A DNA stretch of 64,000 nt from Cardiocondyla obscurior. Its lineage: Eukaryota; Arthropoda; Insecta; Hymenoptera; Formicidae. The number at the start of each line of letters is the position of its first letter. Position 1 is the stretch's first letter. Where the stretch lies: NCBI RefSeq assembly GCF_019399895.1, contig NC_091875.1:620001-684000 (forward strand), read 5' to 3'. The position numbers and the translations under genes are program-made. The notes below the pieces were generated by a model. That model saw only the letters and a program-made list of their open reading frames with translations. It was not told where the DNA came from and ran no database searches. Positions 23,716 through 34,173 of this stretch are shown here, in pieces.

Positions 23716-26150
23716 GCTTATCCGCGACGGGAACTCAACTCGGAAAACACTACCACTACGGCCCCCGGGGACGGCAGCCTCGGCGCACTAAGCTTTCTCC
23801 CTCGCGCACGGGTTTTAGTTTGGTTGGTTGGTCGGTATTATGGCCGCCGCTCCGCGAGTAGTGGCCCCACCGTTGCTGCTGCTGCCGATCACCGCACTCA
23901 CTCTCACTCGTGCGAGCGCGAGCGCTCGGTTCGCCGCGTACCGCCGACGAAGAGAACGAGACGACGGGACGGGAACGCGGAGACGCGGTTCGACCAGAGA
24001 GGCAGTTCAGTCCCAGACTTACGGCGCGCGTCCGTCTCACTAAAGCGCGACTCGGCGACACGTATCAATGGCCCGCGCCGTGCCCGGCCGACGTTATCCA
24101 CGAGCTCCGCGCAGTCGAGTCCTTTTCCGTGCCCATGGCGATCTCTCGGGATCTAGAAACTAACGATCGCAGCACCAACAATGGCTACGCATTCTTCCGC
24201 GACGTACCTAAATGGTCCTGTTCCACCGTTCCGCACGCACGACCTGTCCACCCGTCTCCCTCACCGCGTACTACCGCGACTAGCGACGCTCCGCGCCTCC
24301 ACCAGAGACTGACCGAGTCTGAGGGCGCTCGAGTTTCGCCAAACGCGAACGCGCCAATTACGAACACTACAGCGACGCCTAACGGATCTCCCGTCTTTTT
24401 ATCTCGACAGAAATACCAATTCGTCGTCGATATCGGTTCTATTGGACGTTTGACAATACCGGAGGCGTTGCTACGGCCATTCTTTCCTTTCCCTTTCTGA
24501 ATCGAATCTCTTCACGGCGAGACTGTTGCCAACGTGCTCGTCGCTATGCGAACACGCATGTGAGAAGCTTTTAGAAATGTGCATGCAAAGGAATACCTAA
24601 TAGGATCACCCGGGACTTTTCTAGCGCTCGTTCAGGGTGAAAGTCAACGTTGACCTAAACGTCAGCTACGTTTATTACTCAGAAAGAAAGACAATAGAAA
24701 TGCATATTAGGAAGACCATAAATCTTTATTTATATATCGTATTCACGTATATACGTGTTACACTTGATCCAACCAATGCGAGAATTAATGGTTAATTTCC
24801 ATCGTTCCATGTTCACCCATAATGCACCTGTCGGAGGTTGAAATCGAATCGGCGGCTTTCATTAATACAGATTACGATAAAATGAGCTTCGCTATCGTCG
24901 GAGAGCCTCGCCATATCGCGCGCGGTCATCCGAGCACACCGGGCATCGAGATTTCGGCGTCGCCCGCCGAATCACCGCCGGGCCGAGTAACAGTCCGATT
25001 CCACGATTCTGCCTGACACGACGCATCATGGGTATGCGCGAGACGCAAAATCCATAATTACCGACCACGGAGGTACCGACCGCGCGTTCAGACAACGCGT
25101 CGCCAACCGGACGCTCGATCACTCGGGAAAGCCGACGCGAGCACGTAGCCACGAGAGTTTTCCTCGTACGTTTCACGGTGGCACGCACCGCCGTGACGTG
25201 TAACGTCGTTTTGGGTTCCGTTAATGCTTATTCAACATGGCGATACGGAACGATCGATCTTCTTTCTCTGTCCCTTTGCCCCCCCCCGTCCCCCTTCTAA
25301 GCTTCGCAACCGCCGCGACTCATACCGGACCGTACAGCGTTAGATACGCCGATATCGCGAATAAGCGCGGCAAAGAACATTGCTACATGGCTTGCCGGGA
25401 CGTCTCGCGAACGTTCCGGACATCGCTAGGATGCTCGTGACGACGCGGTCGCGGTCTTTATCTTCGACATTAAGCAGAATCGTGGACTCGTGACACGCGC
25501 CACTACGAAAGTCAAATAAAGTGTCGGGTCGCAGTGGCGACTCGTTCCAGTCGGCAGTGTGCACGCAAGAAATGTTATAATTTTTTTCAGGGAACTAACG
25601 TTTTCCATTCAGTTCATTGCAGGAAACTCCTGGTAGACGGCCGCTCGCATGCGTTTTCACGCGACGGCGTCACTCCTCGGCGGCACAATATGGCGATTCT
25701 TCTCCTGTGTAAGCGCGTGTATGTGTGTAAGTGTGCGTACACGCGCGCAATCACTCGACCACTACCTCGCACTACGCCGAACCGACTCTCACTGGACCTA
25801 TTGGACTGAAGAATCACCAACGCGAACTGCCGTCGGTCGGATTCGGCGCCAACGTCCGACGGCACCTAATACCGTGACGCGCGAGACGACGGGATTGCCT
25901 AATATATTCTTGACATTGACAAAACCCGCCTCTCTGCTCTGACGACGTATGCAAGCGAGGGAAGGGAGAGGTGGATAGAAAGAGAGAAAAAAAGAAGCGA
26001 TACGTATAACATATAACGATAGATATACACGACGGTGCGTCAGACTCTGCGCGTTTCCTCTCTTTCTGATCACCGTTTAACTCCGCGTTCTGTACGCCGA
26101 TAGGCTCGTGCCTCGGCGTCCCTCTGACGCGGCCCAATCATCTGAAGAAC

Positions 26151-27037
26151 CGATATTGATGAGTCATCGCGTTGGCGATAAGACATGCCGATACCTGACC
26201 GATACAGAAATAACGGTAAACGATATTCGTCAGCTTATCTGACGAAGCGATGTTTCAACTTAAAAAAATTTTTTTTGTGTTTTTTTGAGAAAGTATATTA
26301 ATGATTAGTTTCTCAAGATATTCCTATTTATATTAAATACGATAAGATAATAAGGGAAATTCTTGTAGAACAACTTTTGATGACTACGTATAGGTTTTCT
26401 TGTGAAAGTTTCTCTATTAAAACACATTAGTTAAACGCATATAAAGATACATAAAGATACGAGCAATTCTTGCAGATGGAAAACGTCGCAAAGCATTCTA
26501 AAATTTGCATTTATTATTAAAGTAATACGACTCAAACGAGTCTGGATCGATTGCTATATAAATATATTTTTTAGAATACCTTATATCAATAAAAAAAAAA
26601 TATTATTTCCCTCCAAATATTTTTTTGCAATAAACATTTGAGATATACGTATTTTATAATTTAAATATAATGTTAAGTATAAAAAAAGATTCGATACAAA
26701 TTCAACAAAATGCATAAAAATATGGATATGTATATTCATTTATAATATTTACTTATGCTGCAACATTTTTATAGATATCGTATTCTGTCGATTCATTACA
26801 GATTCAACGTCACATTATTTTCGTCGATAATTGCTATTAAAATAATTTAATTCCAAAAACCCAATCTAATTTGAAGTGTATTACTGGTGTTAATTCTGTT
26901 TTAGTTCATTTTGTCATCAGTAATCGTATATTTAATTGATTTGCTTGCAAAATATTTAATATACACGATTATATCAATTTTTTGTTCACTTAAAATTTAG
27001 TTTATATTTCTTAGTTTCTTATCAATATCTATTTTCA
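26151..27037. other. AT-rich spacer and probable EMG1 3' UTR
   Basis: No coding feature is visible. It follows the EMG1 stop at 27038 on the minus strand; an AATAAA on that strand lies at 26510-26515, about 520 nt after the stop, with no better candidate nearer. Otherwise it is simple AT-rich sequence. Confidence 0.5.
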
Positions 27038-28075
27038 TTAAATAATTCCCCAAACTTCTTCAAATGCTGTACATAATTTACTACATGTAACTGCACCTGA
27101 GAGAGGATAATTACTAATTGAGAAAGTATCTTCCGTATAATCTGTTTTTACCTAAAAATTAATAAGAATATAAATAATTGTTTTATACATATATTTAAAC
27201 AAATAACTTATTAAATTTAATAACAATACTGTTTTAATAACTTACTTGACCATGTGCCATAGCTCCAACTACAATAGTAACAGGATCTTCGGCAGGTACA
27301 AGCTCTCGCGGATTCAATACTTTATTTGCATTAAATGACATTAATATTTTACGACAGCCGACTGGAAGATGATTTGTAATAGGATTTTTAATCACTTTAA
27401 GAAGCTTCATAGGTCCATCTGATGCTCTAACATTGAATTTATGCAACAATTGTACTGCAATAAAATATTTAATATATTAATAATGGAAATACTAAGATTT
27501 AAATTCATAATTTTATTACATATATAATAATTAAAAATTAATTATCAATATTTACCCATTAATCCAGCAAAACGTTTGAATGTTCTAGGTATCCTGGTTT
27601 GTGGATTAACTTCTATTAAAACATTTTTTTCTGTATGTACATAAACTTGCAGCAATCCAGCGCGATTTAGCGGACTATCCAGTAGCATCAGTAAGCATTG
27701 ATGGGCTATATCTGGCCTGCATGTGCCTGGTTCGCGATTATATTTTTTTAAAATACTTGCGTGATCGTCACAGTTCAACAATTCAAAGCTATTTCCAACC
27801 TGCAATTACGTAAATTCACGCTTATAAATATGGAATATATTAAAATTATGAATTCCTATAAATAATAATGATAAATAGAGTATTAATAAATTTTTAAACA
27901 TTGACGATTAGAGTAAGTAAAAATATAACCATACTTTCACAGATTCTAGTTGAGCATTTTCCAATATAACGATAAGACGCTTTTCTTGATTCTTGATATG
28001 TCCTACTTGCAAATGCCTTGGAGCCGGATCATATTCGTACTCGCTTTCGTCACGCTTTTTTCTTTTATTTCCCAT
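27038..28075 (-). CDS. EMG1: EMG1/NEP1, 18S rRNA pseudouridine N1-methyltransferase
   Basis: Nucleolar SPOUT-class enzyme that N1-methylates a pseudouridine of 18S rRNA and helps assemble the small ribosomal subunit. Exons 28075-27935, 27799-27556, 27454-27246 and 27151-27038 total 708 nt, 235 residues plus TAA; human EMG1 is about 244. Visible family blocks: RLIVILENAQLESVK, SFELLNCDDH, PDIAHQCLLMLLDSPLNRAG, LIEVNPQTRIPRTFKRF (RNA-binding and dimer region), KLLKVIKNP, VVGAMAHGQV and SISNYPLSGAVTC (cofactor-binding knot). The start is the Met before GNKRKKRDESEYEYDP. The frame is open further upstream, but that part is not conserved. All four exons keep frame and use GT-AG borders. Confidence 0.97.
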
Positions 28076-28119
28076 TTTATCTAAAATAATACTTGAAACT
28101 AACTCACATACACAAGAAA

Positions 28120-28125
28120 CACGTG
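28120..28125. promoter_or_regulatory. EMG1: CACGTG E-box at the EMG1 promoter
   Basis: A palindromic CACGTG lies 45 bp upstream of the EMG1 start codon. Myc/Max binds this core, and ribosome-biogenesis genes in Drosophila are well known to carry it close to their start sites. EMG1 belongs to that gene class, which makes the position meaningful. Confidence 0.55.
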
Positions 28126-28462
28126 CGATCGTATCAACGCGAATGGATACGCCAGGTATAGTGTAACAAACTACCCGCGTCACTGTTAGATGGCACTGCA
28201 ATATCAAATCTGATTTGCAAGTTTATACATCTACCTATATCTTTATCTAGATTTATAAAAACTAATTTATAAAAATGGCGTAAACTAAAAGACTACACAA
28301 AAGAGAATAAAAACGTACTCAGGTGATTAAAACAATTTGTATATATTACTGTAATAGCTTTTTGTGAGCAGCGAAAGAAGTTTGTTTTATATTTTTTCCA
28401 TTACTTTAATATATTAATATTTATTATATGGATTAAGGTAAAGATCGAGGTATAATAAGATT

Positions 28463-28468
28463 TTTATT
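28463..28468 (-). terminator. ODAD3: Poly(A) signal of ODAD3
   Basis: AATAAA on the minus strand 35 nt after the TGA stop at 28503, giving a very short 3' UTR and leaving under 400 bp to the EMG1 start codon. This supports the tail-to-head spacing of two separate minus-strand genes. Confidence 0.6.
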
Positions 28469-28502
28469 TTTCAAGGCTTTAAAGTTTCCGTATTCGAACA
28501 AT

Positions 28503-31500
28503 TCATCTCCGGAAAGCGAATCCTTTACGACGGCTTTTGGTATCGACGAGCAACTGTGCCTGTCTTTTTAATACATTTCTGGATGGGATTTCGTCCTCAT
28601 CTTCGGAAAGGGGAGCAGCCGGAGTCGCACAAGACGGAAACCTTGGAAACAATGGACCGCCGCTGTTAACACGCATTGTTTTGCCTTCTGCTGAAGTCGT
28701 AGCGATCGACATTGTTTCTACCTGAAGAGACAAAGGTGATATTTATGGCCGATTGTGTCAATTTAACGATCCCTTGAATTTCCGCTTACATGAATCACGT
28801 AGAATTTGCACGCGAGTTCGAGAAACTGCCCGTGGACGGTATAACATCGATCATAAAAATAACAGATTTAGAAAGCTTAACAAATGTAAAACTGACCTTG
28901 TCTAGCAGAGTTTCGTCCACTGTTTCAAGATATTTTTCGGACGCTGTCAAAATTTCCATTCCGTGTTTGACTTTACTGTTTAATAGTTCAATAATTGCTA
29001 AAGTATCATCTGCCTTAACATCTTCAAGCAAAGGAGTCTCTGTAACATACTGCAAATGTGTATCTTAGTAAATAGGACTGATTGAGAAAGAGAAAAAATT
29101 GAGCTTTTATTGTAAAAATGTTTATCAAGAACAGTTTTAGTTAGCCAATGTACCCAAAGATCGATCAGATAATTTGTATCGGAAATTAACGAGTACTAAA
29201 TGATTTCAGTATACTTCCAATAGAATCAATACTGATTTTTCACGCGGCTCTCTGCGTGTTACGGAAATGTTTATTTTCTATCGAATACGGAGGTGTTAAT
29301 GTGCGGGGCTGGCGATGCTCACTCGAGGTGAGAATTACAGAACGTAGGTTATTCAAGAAAATCCATCGACAATAAGAGATGAGCGAGGCCAGGGGGTGTC
29401 AGACTTTCCAGGAACAATAAGTAGTCGAAGGTAGTCCCTGTAGTCAGGCATCACTAAAGGTGCTTTACTAATTTAATTAGGCGTATACACGGCATTTCCA
29501 TTTCGACATTACTGAGCTTTATCCACTGAATATGTTCGTTCGTATGTGATAATTCGTAGAGACACTTTGCTGGTCGCGTAAAGAAAAGCGTTAATTAAGA
29601 TCTTCCTTTTTTTTTTCTATTTTGAGAGCTGATCATTCCATCAATATTTTTTTATCGTTATTTTTATTCATTGCTAGAGATTACAAAGCGTGCGCTTTGT
29701 TCACAAGATTCACTTGCTTTTACTTAAATACTTCGTTAAAAAATATTTTACATATAATAATTTTCAGTAATAAACTACTGTGTGGGGTGAGAATAAAATT
29801 AATAGATAACTTTACTTTTAACTGTTCCATTAAAAAATTAATCAGAGATAAAAAAATCATTTTAAGTGTTTCTACAATAAAAAATTGTAATTTTTATGTT
29901 ACAGTTTCGTCGTAACAACGTAGCTGTACAACTCCACCACAACGCAACAAATCGGTGAGTTAGAAATATTTTTTTAATAACTCTCACCTGGAACTTTTCG
30001 CACAATTTATACAGTATATTAGTTATTTCATTTAAAAGTTCACGGATTCGTCGACTTGCACTTTCAGCTCTTTCCCTACGAAATCGTTGTTCATCAATTT
30101 GCAAGTTCAGTTTTGCCATTATTTCTGCATTTCTAAAATATTAAAATTTTAATGTGATAAATTAATCAAAGACACAACTCGAACAACGTAACATATAAAA
30201 AATTCATATTGTTTCAATAAATTATGTTTTCAGTTTAAATTAATAACTCTAATTGAAGGTTTCAAAATTTTACTATTAATTTTGTTTTCTTGAAAACTAA
30301 CTGTTCGGCGCTCTTCGTTTCTGAAAATTTTCTTGTTTCTATCTCGATGGTAAGTTCCTGCCTCTTCTTTTCTAATACCATCTTCTCTTGTTCTGTGATC
30401 ATTCGCATTTTCTGTAGACTCTCTTTGGTCGCTTGCTGACCTAGAAACCGGTTCAAAACTTCTTCGGATCTGGATACTCCAGTGGCGTTCTGCAACTTGG
30501 CGAATGTCTCCTCAAGTCGCGTCAGCTCGTCCTTGATTATGTCCTCTTGTATCTGTACACGACTTTTTCCACGTGTTTCGAAATCATCCCGCGGACGTGT
30601 ATGAAATATCATGCGCTCTAATCGCTCCAATTCCATTTTTCGGTCCGACACACGCTGCCTGATCACGCAAAAATATATAATGCCAATTTATACTTACAAC
30701 AAAAAGCTAATTTTTTTTAATATAAGGCTGTTATTGTAGACCTATATTCCTTGATGATAGAGTCGCGTTTTTTGCTAGAATTTGTTTCCTCGATTTCCTC
30801 TTTCACCAAAGTCTCTTGAGTACTATCTTTTAATTCTATAGCTTCTTCTTTTACTCCCTACAATCAACGATGGCATTAAGAAAAATGTATCATTTCTAAT
30901 TGCGTTTTCAAATTTTTATTTCTATTAATTTATTACTCACTTCTTGACTTTACCTTTAAGCGTTTGATTTCGTTTTCCTGTTGCTTTATACCGTCTTCCA
31001 AATCCTTTAAAGAAGAAGCGTAAAAGACTGACTTTTCTTTTAACTCGGAACAAACAGAACGATATTTCATCCGCGAAATATTTGCCTTAATTTGCATCAT
31101 TCGGATATGCTCCAGCTGTACTTCCAATGTCTCGATTTTCTGAACGAGTCCAAGAGTGCATTTGTGAAAGTCATAACTTACGAAACGTAATCAGTAAATT
31201 AAAATTACCTTTTTCATAGGATTTTCAGTTTTCTTTTTAAATATGCAATGATCGCGTCTGTGTGCCAATTCTTTGCTTTCCGTTTGCAAATTGTTAAACA
31301 TATGTTCGTGCTAATAAAATGTAGATGTTAAAATATTTTACATAGCTCCAGAAAAAACACATACAACTATTACTTACTTTTGCTTTCTCATATTTAATTA
31401 AATCTAGCTTCTTTCTTAGACGCACATTGTTCTCACTTGCCGTGTTTATTATTTCCTCTAAATTACATTTGTTCGTGCAAGCTACAGCATCGCGGCTCAG

Positions 31501-32012
31501 CTGAGTAGCTCGTTCCATCGCTTCTTTATTCTAAAAGTAACATTAATTAACAAAAATTATATGTCTATCTTTTTTTTTCTGTTTGACAATTTACGTTACA
31601 TTTTTCGCTCTCGAATATTTTACGTAAAGTTCTCTAACTTTCTTTTTAAGATTAGAAATTTTTTGAGCATTTTCACATTTTTTTGCATCGTATTCTTCGA
31701 AATTAGCTTTTCTTTGACCCTCTGAAAAATATATTAATATAATATATTTAACAATAAATTTTCCTGTGAAATATATTCATATAAAAATATTTTTTAATCA
31801 AATAACATTTACAATTTGCGATAGTAATGGTGAGTGAACAGGAGTCTTAAGATAAGGTTGCATACAAAGTAGGATGATATAAATTAACAAAGGAACCTTT
31901 GGGTAGTTGACCCATTACCTGACAATTGAATTTTTTTCTTGATCTCGACGATCTTCTTATTCAGTTCGTTCAATTTGTTCTCGGTGGCAGATAAAGCTTG
32001 ATGTTCAGACAT
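28503..32012 (-). CDS. ODAD3: Outer dynein arm docking complex subunit 3 (CCDC151-like)
   Basis: Coiled-coil protein that anchors outer dynein arms to doublet microtubules of motile cilia and flagella; in insects it is expected mainly in sperm and chordotonal neurons. Ten exons: 32012-31919, 31721-31600, 31530-31378, 31310-31209, 31139-30954, 30857-30742, 30658-30302, 30132-29988, 29049-28897, 28721-28503. They total 1647 nt, 548 residues, and all phases match; human ODAD3 is about 595. Family matches recalled: NELNKKIVEIKKKIQLSEGQRKANFE near the N terminus, and FAKLQNATGVSRSEEVLNRFLGQ with the following QKMRMITEQEKMVLEKKRQE. Most of the protein is charged heptad-rich helix. The C terminus is basic (DTKSRRKGFAFRR). 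The paralogues ODAD1 and CCDC63 are less good matches. Confidence 0.85.
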
Positions 32013-32073
32013 GTTTTCTCGATTGAGAAAAGATATCCAAGTGGAACATTGTATTGATTTAATAATATTTTTC

Positions 32074-32087
32074 GTCGTCTAGACAAC
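32074..32087. promoter_or_regulatory. ODAD3: RFX X-box at the ODAD3 promoter
   Basis: GTCGTCTAGACAAC fits the X-box consensus RYYRYY-N(1-3)-RRNRAC on both strands, with a 2-nt spacer. It ends 62 bp upstream of the ODAD3 start codon. RFX factors switch on ciliary genes through X-boxes at this sort of distance in worms and flies. Confidence 0.6.
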
Positions 32088-33480
32088 TCAGGTCTTTGAT
32101 GTTGCATGCTGAGAAATTAATATCCTATAAAACGTACAATCACAGAATAGAAAAAAAAGTGTAAATGATTAAAAAACGAATAATTTTATGTATTATTTTA
32201 TTAACTTATAATTATATTTACAATAGTGAAAAAAATAAATCTTAAAAAGATATATATATATTTATTAAATAATAATATCTTTGATAACTTTCTTTGGAAC
32301 TTGTGACGCTATGTATATTTCTTTACCTGGTTTGTTTAAAGATGAATCTTACAGAGTGGTCGTCAATCGTCTTTGCACTCACAAGACAATTGTCTGTACT
32401 CTGTGGCTGCGTTACGTCGTTGTCGCCAGGCGCAGATGTTTGCAGTTCGATGATAAGGTTAATGGCATCATTAATAAGGCCAATGGGAAGCGTGTGTCTG
32501 CAGCTTCACGCGCACATCTCGCGTGCTACGGGCACAAAAGGGTAGAGGAGATTATTCGTAAAGGTCCCTCTTGCCTGCTTCTTTCGCCTCTTCCTCATTT
32601 CTCCATCGCGGGACGGTCTTAAGACCGGGTTCACCGAATTATAATTCCGCATTTGTATTCGTTAAGGCATCCGCTGGTTAAGGCTGTAGCAGCGATGAAT
32701 TTTGCGTTACACGCAATCAAGCGCGGCCGGGCGTTAATTAATGATCAAGCGCGCTATATGCTTCTCTTAGTACGTATACCGTAAGTTGTTGTTATCGGCG
32801 CCCAAGACGTAACCTAACCTAATCAGATTTGATACGTGAAAAACAATTGATAGTGGTAATTATTTTTAAATATATGTATATTCCGCTTGTTGCGTTCAGA
32901 ATCTTAGAGATTTGTTTCGTCATTGTAGGAGCAGTTAGTATTCGAGAGAACTGTTAATTTTTTAAGAATATGAGTGTCTAATCATGAATAAAAATCCAGG
33001 ACACTTCTTGTGTCCACAGATTAATTAACGCTAATTATTCGTATGTAATTAAGGTAACGTCGTAGAAAAAAGAAATATCAAGTGTTAATTAAAGACATCT
33101 TTCACATGAGATATAATGGGATCCGTCGTTAAGGATCCGTGAATAAAGTGCCACATTAATTATTCCGGTTCAGCGATCAGGCATTTTTCGATAGAGACAC
33201 GTTAGTATAAATTGCTTACAGTAGTTCAACTTTACTCCTATATTTAAATCGAGCAATTCTAATAATTATGAATTTATGTTAATAAATTAATACATAAATA
33301 TTTATTAACGTTTATTAAGACGGTAATTAATACAACAAAACGGTATAAATATAAAGTAATATCAGGGTTGCATCGGGATATAAATATACGCAAGTTTTTT
33401 ATTTTTTAAATATTATTCGAGGTTATCTCAGATCATCATCTATTAAAATAAAAATATTCCAGCTTGAGCCGCTCGGACCT
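32088..33480. other. Intergenic space between ODAD3 and the Notch-like gene
   Basis: No coding feature is seen. The two genes are divergent, so this stretch likely holds regulatory sequence for either. A GC-richer patch at about 32390-32640 contains the 14-bp palindrome CGGTCTTAAGACCG (32614-32627). AACCTAACCTAA at 32811-32822 is a short motif common in hymenopteran DNA. Confidence 0.5.
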
Positions 33481-34085
33481 GAATCTGGAATCATCCCTCT
33501 AAACGGACAACGTGGCGCATGCGCGGGGAGACCTAGCTAGCGACGGAGTGTCGCGGTCGGCGTGCCGTTGTACTCACTCGCTCACTGGCTGCCGCGCGGT
33601 GCGGCCATTTTGTGGTGGCGTAAGGATACATCGTGCAGAGGCGCGCAGAGCCGCGCAGTCGGCAGGTGCGCGCGCAACGGGGAACTACTTTCAGCGCGTT
33701 AAGCGAACAATAGGGATCCCAGAAGTGTTTCGGACGCGGTCGTGTTCGTTTACGTCGGGGCCGTATGCTTTTTTTTCCCGGAGCCGCGCAAGCACGCTGT
33801 GCACACTGGGACCCGATCGGCGACGTATTCGCTGGTGACGCGCGTCGCGTAAGATGCGCCCGGTCGAGTGACGGCACGCGGTGATACACTAACGTACCCG
33901 GACAAGTGTGCGTCGCGCCGGGTGAGTGTCCTTTCGTCCAACCTTTCGTTCGTTCGTTCGTTTGTTCGTCCCGAGTTTCGTTTCGCTCCGTGTGTGTGCG
34001 CGCCCGTGCTCTCTTCCGATGAGTGTGTGTCTACCTGACGACGTGTGTGGATAACAAAAAGCAACGACCATATATTTACGACGCC
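33481..34085 (+). promoter_or_regulatory. CpG-rich promoter and 5' UTR of the Notch-like gene
   Basis: The sequence changes abruptly from AT-rich to CpG-rich. GCGCATGCGC (33515-33524) is a perfect NRF1-type palindrome, bound in insects by the relative Ewg, and GCCATTTTG (33604-33612) resembles a YY1/Pho site. Both point to a TATA-less promoter. Three short upstream ORFs follow (33765-33884, 33854-33871, 34019-34054). The main ATG at 34086 has G at -3 and an in-frame stop at 34020, so it is the first possible start in that frame. A TTCG run lies at 33946-33961. Confidence 0.6.
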
Positions 34086-34173
34086 ATGTCGCCGCCACGG
34101 CCAAGATTGGATTACGCGGCCGGACCGTTGCTGCTCGCGCTGTTGGCGTTCACCTGCGTGCCTGCGGTGTCCG
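34086..34173 (+). CDS. N: Signal-peptide exon, probable Notch exon 1
   Basis: Encodes MSPPRPRLDYAAGPLL followed by LALLAFTCVPAVS: a hydrophobic core of about 13 residues and small residues at the end, a textbook signal peptide. The exon is 88 nt from ATG and ends in phase 1 at a strong GTGAGT donor. The next in-frame exon I can find on this strand is at 62951, across 28.8 kb. A signal-peptide exon ending in phase 1 before a long first intron is the Notch arrangement as I recall it. Other secreted or membrane EGF proteins remain possible, because only this exon and one half-domain are visible. Confidence 0.65.

Larger units (their letters stand above)
22750..26150. promoter_or_regulatory. fs(1)h: CpG island, probable fs(1)h promoter
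   Basis: CpG dinucleotides are dense here and drop sharply on both sides, where the sequence is AT-rich. The island contains GA and GAC repeats and many overlapping long ORFs that reflect lack of stops in GC-rich DNA. A consensus donor on the minus strand ends at 23696. YY1/Pho-like CAACATGGCG occurs at 23489-23498 and again at about 25233-25242. The nearest downstream gene on the minus strand is fs(1)h. The next gene upstream, EMG1, points towards the island, so the island is not its promoter. Confidence 0.65.

Noticed and set aside
23647..24500. Overlapping ORFs of 169 and 196 codons in the CpG island
   Set aside because: Arg/Ser/Pro-rich frames on several overlapping phases and both strands, as expected when CpG-rich DNA lacks stops.
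32811..32822. AACCTAACCTAA resembling the insect telomere repeat TTAGG
   Set aside because: Only about two units, and this short motif is scattered through hymenopteran DNA; not a telomeric tract.
34023..34085. Extension of the signal-peptide ORF upstream to 34023
   Set aside because: The upstream codon there is GTG, directly after an in-frame stop at 34020; the first in-frame ATG is 34086.
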